DNA of 46,864 bases from Bradyrhizobium sp. ORS 375 (GTDB lineage Bacteria; Pseudomonadota; Alphaproteobacteria; Rhizobiales; Xanthobacteraceae), in contig NZ_CAFI01000080.1 of the NCBI RefSeq assembly GCF_000239775.1, positions 1-46,864 on the forward strand, written 5' to 3'. Positions 1-9,200 of this stretch are shown here, piece by piece (position 1 is the stretch's first letter; each line of letters begins with the position of its first letter). Under the pieces are notes generated by a model that saw only the letters and a program-made list of their open reading frames with translations, was not told the DNA's origin and made no database searches. Both the position numbers and the translations under genes were made by a program.

Positions 1-320
1 TCGAGGCGGTCGCTCAGCACATCATCGATCATGGCATTGCTGCCGTTGCGTATAATTCCCCGGCGGGTCCGATCCGTCCCCTGGACATGCTGTATGGGCA
101 CACCCGGGCGATCGAGGAGGGCCACTATTACATGGCCCATCGCACCGGCTTCACGGCCGAGCGGCTCGGGAACCTGCTGATGACGGCGGGGTTCCCGACC
201 ATCAACGTCCGGCGCGAGAATTTCGAGATCTGCGCGCTGGCCTTCATGCCTGACGCCGATGTCTCGGCCATCGAGGATGCACTGGCGCGGGCCGGCTTCG
301 ACATGCGGGAAACCGCCTGA
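1..320 (+). CDS. SAM-dependent methyltransferase, C-terminal part (cut by window edge)
   Basis: The open frame enters from the left edge (first full codon at base 3) and stops at TGA 318-320, leaving about 106 residues. It reads through segments such as SPAGPIRPLDMLYGH, YMAHRTGFTAERL and LLMTAGF. I recognise this pattern from the C-terminal half of predicted class I SAM-dependent methyltransferases, where a variable PLDM-YGH loop precedes a GFT-L--L-AGF helix and strand. The SAM-binding motifs would lie upstream, outside the window, so catalytic competence and substrate cannot be judged. The internal ATG at 87 is not the start, because coding continues upstream of it. No terminator-like hairpin is seen before the next gene. 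Confidence 0.6.
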   Translation, partial: EAVAQHIIDHGIAAVAYNSPAGPIRPLDMLYGHTRAIEEGHYYMAHRTGFTAERLGNLLMTAGFPTINVRRENFEICALAFMPDADVSAIEDALARAGFDMRETA

Positions 321-508
321 TCTCGCTCCGCGGCGCGGCCACGCACGTTAATCACACGTCCGAACCTTTTCGGCGGCGGGCGCGATGAGCGCCGGTCCGC
401 CGTTGGCTTTCTCCGCTGTTATGCGGTATGGTAATCAAATGTTATAGCTCGTTTGACGCAGCGGATCGTCGTCGCTGCGAACGGCATATTTTCAGGAGCA
501 TCTCTGCG

Positions 509-2773
509 ATGTCCTCACCCTCCGCGATGGTCCCGCAGCCCGCACCGCTCTCTCCGAGCTTCGATGCCGCCCAGGACGGCGCCGCGCCGACGGGGCTTGC
601 CGCGCTGGTGATCGTGGCGCGTCAGCACGGCCTGCATCTCACGGTGTCGCAGCTGATCCATGACAATGTGCTGTCCGGCGCGGAGGTGTCGACTGCGGAA
701 ATCGTGAAGTCCGCCAACAATTCTGGCATGACGGCGAAGGTCGTGAAGCTCGACTGGGATGGCCTCAGCCATCTCAAGAGGGCGCTGCCGGCGATCGTCC
801 GTCTGAAGGACGGCAGCAGCATGGTGCTGCTGCGCCTCGAGGGCGACGAGAACAACCCCCGCGTCGTGCTGCGCGATCCCAATGTCGACGACGACACGCT
901 GCTGGTGATCGACCGCCTCCGTCTCGAGGATGTCTGGACCGGCGACGTCGTCCTGGTGAAGCGCGACTACGAGATCTCCGACGAAACCCAGCCGTTCAGC
1001 CTCGGACTGATCACGGCGCTGATCTTCCGAGAGCGCCGGATCGTCCGCGATGTCGCGGTTGCTGCGCTCGTGCTCGGTCTGATGGGTCTCGCGCCGATCA
1101 TGTTCTACCGGCTGCTGTCGGAGAAGGTGCTTTATTACAAGGCGTTCAGCACGTTCAGCGTTCTCTGCGTGGCGATGCTGGTTCTAATCGCCTTTGAGTC
1201 GGCCTTCGCGTTTCTCCGGCAGTTCCTGGTGCATCAGCTGACGGCGCGACTCGACGTCAAGCTGTCCACCTACATGTTCGAGAAGGTTCTCAACCTTCCG
1301 ATCGACTTTTTCGAGCGCAACCAGGTCGGCATGGTCGCGCGCGATATGCGCGAGATCTTCCGCATCCGGACCTTCCTGATGGGCCAGTTGTTCGGGACGA
1401 TCCTCGACTCCACGACGCTGATCTTCTTCCTGCCGGTCATGTTCTTCTTCAGCCCGATCATGACGTTCGCTGTGCTGGCCTTCGTCGCCTTGATCGCGGT
1501 CTGGCTGCTGGCGATGCTGCCGGTGTACCGCAAGCGGTCGAATGCGGTTCTGTCGGCGGAAGGCGTTCTCGGCGCCTTCATGGTGCAGACCCTCAACGGC
1601 ATCCGGACCGTCAAGTCGCTCGCCCTCGATGCCCGCCAGAAGCATATGTGGGATGTCTATGTCGCGCGCGTCGCCAAGGCGCGCGTCGCGGAGGGCATGG
1701 CCGGGACGATCATCCAGGCCGTGGTCCGTCCTCTGGAGCGGCTGGCGGTCACCGCGCCTTATGCGCTCGGCGTCTATCTCGCGATCACGACCGATGATCC
1801 GCTGTTCGTCGGCGCGCTGTTCGCCTTCCTGCTGCTGTCGCAGCGCGTTGCGGCTCCGCTGATGCAGATGGCGCAGCTCATCAACCAGTATGACGAGGCG
1901 CGGTCCGCGGTCGGGATCGTTGGCCAGCTCGTCAACCAGCCGGCGGAAGAGGGCCGGACCGGCCACGGCGTCCGTGCGCCGCTGAAGGGGCACATCGAAT
2001 TTTCAGGCGTGACCTTCAAGTACAAGGGCGCGGTGTCGCCGGCCCTCAACGACCTGTCGTTCGAGATCCCGGTCGGCGGCACGCTCGGCGTCATGGGCAA
2101 GAGCGGCTCCGGCAAGACCACGATCACCCGGCTGCTGCAGCGGCTGCATTCCGACTACGGCGGGCTGATCAAGATCGATGGCGTCGACGTGCGTGAATAC
2201 GACGTCGACCATCTGCGCCGGAACGTCGGCGTCGTGCTGCAGGAGAATTTCCTGTTTTCCGGCACGATCCGCGAGAACATCTCGGCCGCCAAGCCCGACG
2301 CGACGTTCGACGAGATCGTGCGGGCGGCGCGTCTGGCCGGCGCCGAGGAGTTCATCGACAAGCTGCCGCGCGGCTATGAGACCTACATCTACGAAGGCTC
2401 GCCCAACCTGTCCGGCGGCCAGCGGCAGCGGCTGGCGATCGCGCGGGCGCTGCTCGTCAATCCGCCGATCCTCATCCTCGACGAGGCGACATCGGCGCTC
2501 GATGCCGACAGCGAGGCGATCGTCAACGCCAACATCGCCCGGATCGGCCACGGCCGGACGATGATCATCATCTCGCACCGGCTGTCGTCCCTGGTCGATT
2601 GCGACGCGATCCTCGTGCTGAACCGCGGCGTGATCGACGATATCGGCCGCCACGACGAGCTGCTGGATCGCAACGAGATCTATTCCAGCCTGTGGCACCA
2701 GCAGAACAGCCACGCCATCGCGGCGCCGCGGCGCGGCCGTCCGGGCTATGGAGGGCCGACCCTTGTCTCGTAG
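509..2773 (+). CDS. Type I secretion ABC transporter (HlyB-like), permease-ATPase
   Basis: Inner-membrane exporter half of a type I secretion system, 754 residues. Residues about 15-140 resemble a C39-like domain, but the catalytic Cys position reads TGLAAL and the His is missing. That makes it a non-proteolytic, HlyB-type substrate-docking domain. Hydrophobic segments from about 170 to 430 form the six-helix permease. The ATPase has a Walker A GKSGSGKT near 530, a signature LSGGQ at 634-638, a Walker B ending in D658-E659 and an H-loop His at 690. I chose ATG 509 over the upstream ATG 428 because AGGAG at 494-498 is well spaced from it. The end overlaps the HlyD-like gene, so the two are translationally coupled. 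No TolC-type gene is in the window. The substrate is unknown; peptide, RTX or glycoprotein cargo are all possible. Confidence 0.93.
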   Translation: MSSPSAMVPQPAPLSPSFDAAQDGAAPTGLAALVIVARQHGLHLTVSQLIHDNVLSGAEVSTAEIVKSANNSGMTAKVVKLDWDGLSHLKRALPAIVRLKDGSSMVLLRLEGDENNPRVVLRDPNVDDDTLLVIDRLRLEDVWTGDVVLVKRDYEISDETQPFSLGLITALIFRERRIVRDVAVAALVLGLMGLAPIMFYRLLSEKVLYYKAFSTFSVLCVAMLVLIAFESAFAFLRQFLVHQLTARLDVKLSTYMFEKVLNLPIDFFERNQVGMVARDMREIFRIRTFLMGQLFGTILDSTTLIFFLPVMFFFSPIMTFAVLAFVALIAVWLLAMLPVYRKRSNAVLSAEGVLGAFMVQTLNGIRTVKSLALDARQKHMWDVYVARVAKARVAEGMAGTIIQAVVRPLERLAVTAPYALGVYLAITTDDPLFVGALFAFLLLSQRVAAPLMQMAQLINQYDEARSAVGIVGQLVNQPAEEGRTGHGVRAPLKGHIEFSGVTFKYKGAVSPALNDLSFEIPVGGTLGVMGKSGSGKTTITRLLQRLHSDYGGLIKIDGVDVREYDVDHLRRNVGVVLQENFLFSGTIRENISAAKPDATFDEIVRAARLAGAEEFIDKLPRGYETYIYEGSPNLSGGQRQRLAIARALLVNPPILILDEATSALDADSEAIVNANIARIGHGRTMIIISHRLSSLVDCDAILVLNRGVIDDIGRHDELLDRNEIYSSLWHQQNSHAIAAPRRGRPGYGGPTLVS

Positions 2774-4109
2774 CTCCGCCGCGGTCGCGACCGTCCGCCA
2801 GTTCCAGTCGGAAACCGACGCCATCCGCGAGGCGCCCGAGCCGATCGCGGCGCGCGCGACGCTGTACGTGCTCGTCGCCTTCATCGTGGCGATGATCGCG
2901 GTGATGTGCCTGATGCGGCTCGACCGCGTGGTGTCCTCCGTCGGCGGCAAGATCGTGCCGCTGGATGCGATCAACGTGCTGCAGGCGCTGGATGCCTCGA
3001 TCATCAAGAGCATCGACGTGCGCGAGGGCGAGCAGGTCGCCGCGGGGCAGCTGCTCGCCACGCTGGACCCGACCTTCACGCAGGCCGATGTCGCGCAATA
3101 CCGGGCGCAGGTGGCGAGCCTGAGCGCGCAGGTTCTGCGCGACAAGGCGGAGCTCGCCAACGCGCCGCTGGTGTTTCCCCAGGAGAACGACCCGGAGTTC
3201 GCCAGCTACGCCGCCCTGCAGAAGGCGCTGTTCCAGCAGCGCAAGGCGCAATATGCGGCGCAGATCGCGAGCTTCGATTCCAAGATCGGGCAGACCGAGG
3301 CGACCATCGCCAAGCTGCAGAAGGACGACGAGCGCTACGCGCAGCGCGACGACGTGCTGCAGAAGATCGAGACGATGCGCTCGACGCTCGCCGAAAGCGG
3401 CAGCGGCTCGAAGCTCAACCTCTACATCTCGCAGGACTCCCGGCTCGAGCTGCTGCGCCAGATGGACAATACCCACAACAGCCTGATCGAGGCGCGGCAT
3501 CAGCTGGAATCGCTGAAGGCCGACCGCAAGGCATTCGTCGAGCAGTGGAACGCGCAGCTCAGCCAGGACCTGGTGACGACGCAGAACTCGCTCGACACCG
3601 CCAAGGCCGCCTATGACAAGGCGATGCGGCACCAGGACCTGGTGCGGCTGACCGCGGCGGAGCCGTCGGTGGTGCTGACGCTGGCCAAGCTGTCGGTCGG
3701 CTCGGTGCTCAAGCCCGGCGATCCGTTCATCACCCTGATGCCGAACCAGGCCCGCCTCGAAGCCGAGATCAAGATCGCCTCCCGCGACATCGGCTTCGTC
3801 CGCCCGGGGGATTCCTGCACGCTGAGAGTCGATGCCTTCAACGCCGCCGAACACGGCACCGCCCAGGGGAAGATTCGTTGGGTCAGCGAGGGCGCCTTCA
3901 CGCTCGACGAAGACAGCAAGCCGGTTGATGCCTACTACAAGGCACGCTGCTCGGTCGACGCGACCAATTTCCACGACGTGCCTACCAACTTTCGCCTGAT
4001 CCCGGGCATGACGCTGACCGGCGACGTCCATGTCGGCTCGCGTTCGGTGGCGATGTACGTGCTCGGCGGAATGATGCAGGGCCTCGGCCGTGCGATGCGT
4101 GAACCGTAA
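2748..4109 (+). CDS. HlyD-family periplasmic adaptor (membrane fusion protein)
   Basis: Membrane fusion subunit that links the ABC exporter to an outer-membrane channel. It has a cytoplasmic N-terminus, one transmembrane helix (about residues 38-56), a split biotinyl/lipoyl-like domain (around 65-110 and 305-330, with VREGEQVAAGQLLATLD and SVLKPGDPFITLMP), a long Gln/Ala-rich coiled-coil hairpin (about 110-300), and a beta-barrel domain containing IASRDIGFVRPGD. At 453 residues it has a usual length for HlyD/PrtE. It overlaps the ABC gene by 26 bp. An alternative start is TTG 2763, which has a much better ribosome site (GGAGGG at 2750-2755, seven bases upstream) than ATG 2748. With that start the overlap is 11 bp. 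Confidence in family is high; in the exact start it is moderate. Confidence 0.92.
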   Translation: MEGRPLSRSSAAVATVRQFQSETDAIREAPEPIAARATLYVLVAFIVAMIAVMCLMRLDRVVSSVGGKIVPLDAINVLQALDASIIKSIDVREGEQVAAGQLLATLDPTFTQADVAQYRAQVASLSAQVLRDKAELANAPLVFPQENDPEFASYAALQKALFQQRKAQYAAQIASFDSKIGQTEATIAKLQKDDERYAQRDDVLQKIETMRSTLAESGSGSKLNLYISQDSRLELLRQMDNTHNSLIEARHQLESLKADRKAFVEQWNAQLSQDLVTTQNSLDTAKAAYDKAMRHQDLVRLTAAEPSVVLTLAKLSVGSVLKPGDPFITLMPNQARLEAEIKIASRDIGFVRPGDSCTLRVDAFNAAEHGTAQGKIRWVSEGAFTLDEDSKPVDAYYKARCSVDATNFHDVPTNFRLIPGMTLTGDVHVGSRSVAMYVLGGMMQGLGRAMREP

Positions 4110-4124
4110 AGCGCTTTGAATCTC

Positions 4125-6158
4125 ATGAGTCGAATCAGGCAGGCGTTGGCAAGCCTCAGGCCTCAACCCTCTTCCGTAGAGGCGGGAGAGGCGCGGCACG
4201 CAGCCGGCGCCTTTGTAGATGCCGTCCTCATCTGGAAGAAGGCTGCGGATGCCGGCTCGGCCGAGGCCGCGTTTCGGGTCGGTCAGGCCTATGCAAAGCG
4301 AGAGGGCGTCGCCCTGTCGTTTCCCGATGCTGCCGCTTGGTACAGGCGGGCAGCGGAGGCAGACCATACCGAAGCCCAGTATCAGCTGGGGCTGATGCTG
4401 CTCGATGGGGTGCCCGCGTTGCGTGGACCCGGAACGCCCGGCGCGTGGTGCGAAGAGCTGACAGAGCAGGATGGGCAGGCCCCGGTGGTTGCCAGCATGT
4501 TGTTTCCAACCGGCATTGCCGTCGAGCGGGACGAACATCAAGGCGCCGCCTGGATCGAGCGGGCCGCGTCCTCCGGTCACGCCGAAGCCCAGGCGCGCAT
4601 GGGCGATCTGTGTCGTCATGGCCGCGGTGGTCCCCGCGATCTCGCCGCCGCGCGTGAATGGTACGCGCGGGCGGCCGCGCAGGATCTTGCCGACGGCGCC
4701 TTCGGTCTCGGCGACATCTACTTCCAGGGCCTCGGCGTCGAGACGGATCCGGAAACCGCCGTCGCTTGGTACCGCCAAGCGGCTGACGGCGGCCATGTCC
4801 GCGCCAAGGTCGCGCTCGCCTTCAGTCATCTCAAGGGCTCCGGTGTCGCGGAGGATCACGTCGAAGCCGCGCGGCTGTTCGCGGAGGCGGCGAAGCATGA
4901 CGATGCGCTGGCGCTCTACAACATCGGACTGATGTATCTGAACGGCGACGGCATCGAGAAGTCGGTCGACCGCGCCGAGACCGCGCTGCGCAAGGCGGCG
5001 CGCAAGGACTATCTGCCGGCGATCCAGACGCTGGCGGAGTTCTACGCCAAGGGCCTGGGCGGCGAGCCCGACATGCGCGAGGCGGTCCGCTGGTACGAGG
5101 CGGCGGCGGAGCGCGGCGACGTCCAGGCGCAATTCCTGGTCGGGCGGTTCTATGCGGCGGGCACCGGCGTGCCGCCGAGCCCGCGCAGCGCCGCGCGTTG
5201 GTTCCTCCAGGCCGCCGAGGGCGGGCATGGCACCGCGGCGTTCAACATCGGCATCTTCCACCTCAACGGCACCGGCGTGGCGCGCGACGTCGCCAAGGCG
5301 ATCCACTGGTTCGAGAAGGCGTCGGAGGCGGGCCTGCGCGCCGCGGAGGTTCAGCTCGGCCGCCTGTATGCATCGGGCACCGGCGTCGAGCGCGACCAGG
5401 CGCGCGCCGAGCGCTGGCTCGGCAAGGCGGCCGACAGCGGCGATGCCGAGGCCAAGGTGGCGCTGGCGCTGTTCCTGCTGCAGTCGGACAAGTCGACCCT
5501 GACGGTGGCGCGCGCGACCAGGCTGCTCACGGAGGCCGCCGATGCCGGCCACGCGCCGGCGGCGCTGCAACTCGGCTGTCTGCGCGAGGGACGGTTCGGC
5601 GGCGTGCCCTATGTCACTGAAGCGATCATCTGGTACACGCGCGCGGCCGAAGCGGGGCTCGCGGAGGCGATGTTCGTGCTGGCGCGGCTGTATCTGGATT
5701 CGAAGATCTCGATCCCCAATCCGGTCGTCGGCGTGAGCTGGCTGGAGAAGGCGGCGAAGGCCGGCCATGCCGGTGCGCAGTTCGATCTCGCGGTGCTGTA
5801 CTGCACCGGCAACGGCGTCGCGCAGAGCCTGGAGAAGGGCGTTGCGTGGTACGAGGCTGCGGCGCAGGGCGGCCACACCTTTGCGCAATACAATCTCGCG
5901 GTCATGACCGCGAAAGGCCAGGGCTGCGCGCGCGATCCCGACAAGGCGATGGACTGGTTCCGCACCGCGGCGGAGTCCGGCATGGCTGCCGCGCAGGTCG
6001 CGCTGGGCGATGCGCTCGCCACTGGCAACGGACTTGCAAAGGATCTCGACGCGGCCGTGCTGTGGTTCGACAAGGCGGCCGCGCAGGGGCACGAGGGCGC
6101 AAAGCAGCGCCTCGGCACCTTGCGTCAAGGTGCAGAGCAAGGTCCGCCCGGAAGTTAA
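4125..6158 (+). CDS. Sel1-repeat (TPR-like) protein
   Basis: The protein has 677 residues built almost wholly of Sel1-like repeats of about 36 residues. Each carries the pattern A---LG-(M/L)Y--G-GV--D---A--W(Y/F)--AA--G. Examples are GDIYFQGLGVETDPETAV, GRLYASGTGVERDQARAE and AVLYCTGNGVAQSLEKGV. Such solenoids mediate protein-protein contacts; in alphaproteobacteria they often accompany exopolysaccharide or signalling functions. No signal peptide or membrane helix is visible. ATG 4125 is preferred; a TTG at 4116 in the same frame is possible, and neither has a strong Shine-Dalgarno. It follows the HlyD-like gene by 15 bp and is probably in the same operon, so it may be an accessory of the exporter or of the glycosyltransferase that follows. 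Confidence 0.9.
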   Translation: MSRIRQALASLRPQPSSVEAGEARHAAGAFVDAVLIWKKAADAGSAEAAFRVGQAYAKREGVALSFPDAAAWYRRAAEADHTEAQYQLGLMLLDGVPALRGPGTPGAWCEELTEQDGQAPVVASMLFPTGIAVERDEHQGAAWIERAASSGHAEAQARMGDLCRHGRGGPRDLAAAREWYARAAAQDLADGAFGLGDIYFQGLGVETDPETAVAWYRQAADGGHVRAKVALAFSHLKGSGVAEDHVEAARLFAEAAKHDDALALYNIGLMYLNGDGIEKSVDRAETALRKAARKDYLPAIQTLAEFYAKGLGGEPDMREAVRWYEAAAERGDVQAQFLVGRFYAAGTGVPPSPRSAARWFLQAAEGGHGTAAFNIGIFHLNGTGVARDVAKAIHWFEKASEAGLRAAEVQLGRLYASGTGVERDQARAERWLGKAADSGDAEAKVALALFLLQSDKSTLTVARATRLLTEAADAGHAPAALQLGCLREGRFGGVPYVTEAIIWYTRAAEAGLAEAMFVLARLYLDSKISIPNPVVGVSWLEKAAKAGHAGAQFDLAVLYCTGNGVAQSLEKGVAWYEAAAQGGHTFAQYNLAVMTAKGQGCARDPDKAMDWFRTAAESGMAAAQVALGDALATGNGLAKDLDAAVLWFDKAAAQGHEGAKQRLGTLRQGAEQGPPGS

Positions 6159-6213
6159 CCGGCGTGGCTTTCCGAGATTCCAAAGTGCAGCGATCAGGCG
6201 TGGGGCCCGCTGA

Positions 6214-9200
6214 ATGCAACAAGTAAATAAATTCGAAGCAGCAATCAGTAAGCTGCATATTAGGATAGCGGAGCTTCGGCCACGGTTGCGTGGCGCTGCA
6301 GCCAAGCTCGATCGCAACGGTGGTCACGAGTCCGATATCCTGAGGGATGTCGAGCAGGCGATGGTGGATGTGCGGCGCGAATGCGCCGATGTGCTCGTAT
6401 CGCTGAAGTCGCTGTTCGAACTGATCGCCTCGAACCGACCTAAACCGGACCCGACGTTGCTTAAGAAGCTCCAGCTTCTCAAACGGGATCATGAAAACCT
6501 AGTCGACGAGTTAGCACGCAACATGGCAAGGGTGGGCCCGAACTCCGAGAGCGGCCGGGGGGCAGCAACTGCTGCGGATGCCTTCGACAAAGTGGAACGC
6601 TCATTTGCTGGCCATGAAAGCATCGGAGGCAGTCCGCCCTCAGCTTCTGAGTTGCAGTCGACACTTGATGTGATCCTGGATCGTGAAGCCTCACTTCGCG
6701 CTCAATACGATCTGCTCGTGTTGAAGCTCGATCGCATGCAGAATGAGCATCGCGATGCAGCGGCCCAGGTCGAAAAGTTCAAGCGCGACCTTATAGAGAA
6801 GGATTCCGAAAGACAGGAGTTGCTCGGCAAGCACGCGCGCGAGCTTGAAGAGTTTAGAGCGGTCTACGAGCGTCGCCTGGACAGTGCGACGCGTTTCATC
6901 GGTGTCCTGGCGGACAGAGCGCGGTTGCTTGAGAGTATCCTCGACGCCCGGAAGCCAGTGCTGCAATATGCGCTGACCGAAGAGCTCGACCTCTATCGCC
7001 AAGAGGAGGTGTTCCTCAATCCGGCTCTGCTCGGTGGATCGGCTCCATCGCAGAAGCACGCCGCAAAGCTCGTCCGTATGATCGAGGACAGCGGACTATT
7101 CGATCGAGCGTATTATCAGTCACAGTTCGAGGGGGGAGTGCCGCGCGGCATGGACCTCCTGAATCACTACGTCACCAAGGGCTGGCGGGAAGGGAAAAGT
7201 CCACAACCGCTGTTCTCCGTCCCATTCTATCTGATGCGCAATCCAGATCTCGCCCGCGACGGGATCGAGCCGCTTTCCCATTACATCGAGCATGGCTCAA
7301 AGGAACGCCGCGATCCCCATCCGTTGTTCTGCACAGACTACTACGCCGGATCGGTCGAAACTCCGCCGAGCGGTACGACGTGGCTCGGGCGCTTTCTGGA
7401 GATCGGTCCTTCACCGCCCAGCCCTCACCCCCTGTTCGATGCGGCCGCCTATTCCCGCAAGGCCGGCCTCTCGGATAGCCACACCACGGTCGCACTGCTC
7501 CATTACGTCACAAGCGGCTGGCGCGCCAGGAAGTTTGGCTTCTTGCCGCTGTTCGACCCTGACTATTACGAGGCGCAACTCGGCAGGCCCGCTGGCATGG
7601 AACCCTATCTACATTATGCGATCTTCGGTGCAGCGCATGGGATCAGCCCCCATCCCCTGTTCAGCACCGCGCACTATCTCGAATCGACTCCGGCTCTGGA
7701 TCCGCTGCGGTCGGATCCGTTGCTGCATTATCTGCTTCATGGGGAGAGAGAAGATCGCCAACCGTCGCCGTTCTTTTCACCTCAGTTCTATCGCCGCAAA
7801 TATCTTGGCGGCAAAGCCAGCTCGCCGGCAATTCTGCACTATCTGACGGCGGGTATGGCGGCCCAGAACGATCCGCATCCCTATTTCGATGCGGCGGGTT
7901 ATGCAAAGCTCGCGCAGCGTGCAGGTAGCCCAGCGGCGGCTGCGACGAGCGTCGCATGCTTTGTGACGGATGGTCTGAGGCACCTGCCGTCGGAGACGAT
8001 CGTCGGCTTCTTCAGGACGGAGGACTCCGCTCAGGTCCCTGTGACCGCGTCGGCGGCCTCCGTCACACCACCTGCACCATCGCTGATCTCGAAGCAGTTT
8101 CCTGGGAAGGTCGCCTATCGGGACGGCGCGCCGAATGTCCTGCTCATTGCCCACATCGCGGGCGATCACCTGTTCGGGAGCGAGCGCAGCTTTCTCGACA
8201 TGGTTGATGCCATCGGCCGTATTCCGACCAATCTTTACGTCGTCCTGCCGCGCAACGTTCCGGACTATACCAACGCAATCCGGCCACATTGCCATCGCGT
8301 CTATATCGTTGACTACAAATGGTGGCGCAAGGGCGAGGCGATGTCGGCGCGTTCGACAGAGGCCTTCGAGCAGATCATCCGTTCGGACCGCATCGACGCC
8401 GTGCACGTCAATACCATCATGCTTCGCGAGCCCCTCGAAGCGGCGAGAAAATGCGGCGTTCCGGGCATCGTGCACGTCAGGGAGCTCATCCAACACGATC
8501 AGGCGCTGCAGGACCTGATCGGAGAGGCTCCGGACGAGATCATCCGCCAGACCAAGGCGCGCGCCGACTGGGTGATCGGCAATTCCGAGATCACGGGCAT
8601 CGCCTTCGCCAAGGAGGATCGCACCTTCACGATCCCCAATACCATCGACGTCGATACGATGGATATCGCCAACGAGGTATCGGGTGAGATCAAGTTCGGC
8701 CTGATCAGCAGCAACGTGCCGAAGAAGGGCATCGCCGACGTCGTCGAGCTTGCCCGCCTGGCGGCAGCGCGCGTGAAGAATGCGACCTTCGTCATCATCG
8801 GGCCCGAAAACGATCTCGTGAAGGAGCTGAAGGCCAAGCAGGCGGCCGGCCAGCTTCCCCGCAACATCCAGTTTCCCGGCTATGCGACGACGCCCCGCCA
8901 GGCGGTCGAGCAGGTCAATGTCGTCCTGAACTTCTCGCACTTCGCCGAGTCGTTCGGCCGCACCGTGCTCGAGGCGATGGCCGCCCGCCGGCCGGTGATC
9001 GGCTATCATTGGGGAGCGCTGCCGGAGCTGATCGATCACGGCAAGAGCGGCTACCTGGTCGACTTCAAGCAGTACGCGGAAGCGCTGCCGCATGTCGAAA
9101 AGCTCTGCCGCAATCCGCAACTGATCCGTGAGCTCGGCGAGCGCGGGCGGGAGATCGCGGTCACCCGCTTTGCGCTGCCCAGCTACCGCGCCAAGACGGC

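Noticed and set aside
509-950. Active C39 bacteriocin-processing peptidase at the N-terminus of the ABC transporter
   Set aside because: The catalytic Cys and His positions are not conserved (TGLAAL instead of DCG-A-L), so it is a C39-like docking domain and the exporter is not a leader-peptidase type.
1184-1993. A 269-codon minus-strand open frame inside the ABC transporter gene
   Set aside because: His/Arg/Asp/Gln-rich composition typical of an antisense shadow; the plus-strand gene is unambiguous.
4125-6158. Tandem DNA repeats in the Sel1 gene as a mobile or CRISPR-like array
   Set aside because: The periodicity is at protein level (about 108 bp) with diverged codons; there are no identical repeats with unique spacers.
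2568-6317. A 1249-codon open frame on the minus strand
   Set aside because: It is antisense to the HlyD-like and Sel1 genes. Its translation is Arg/Gly/Ala/Leu-rich, with periodic low complexity mirroring the Sel1 repeats and no family similarity. It is a shadow of GC-rich coding sequence.
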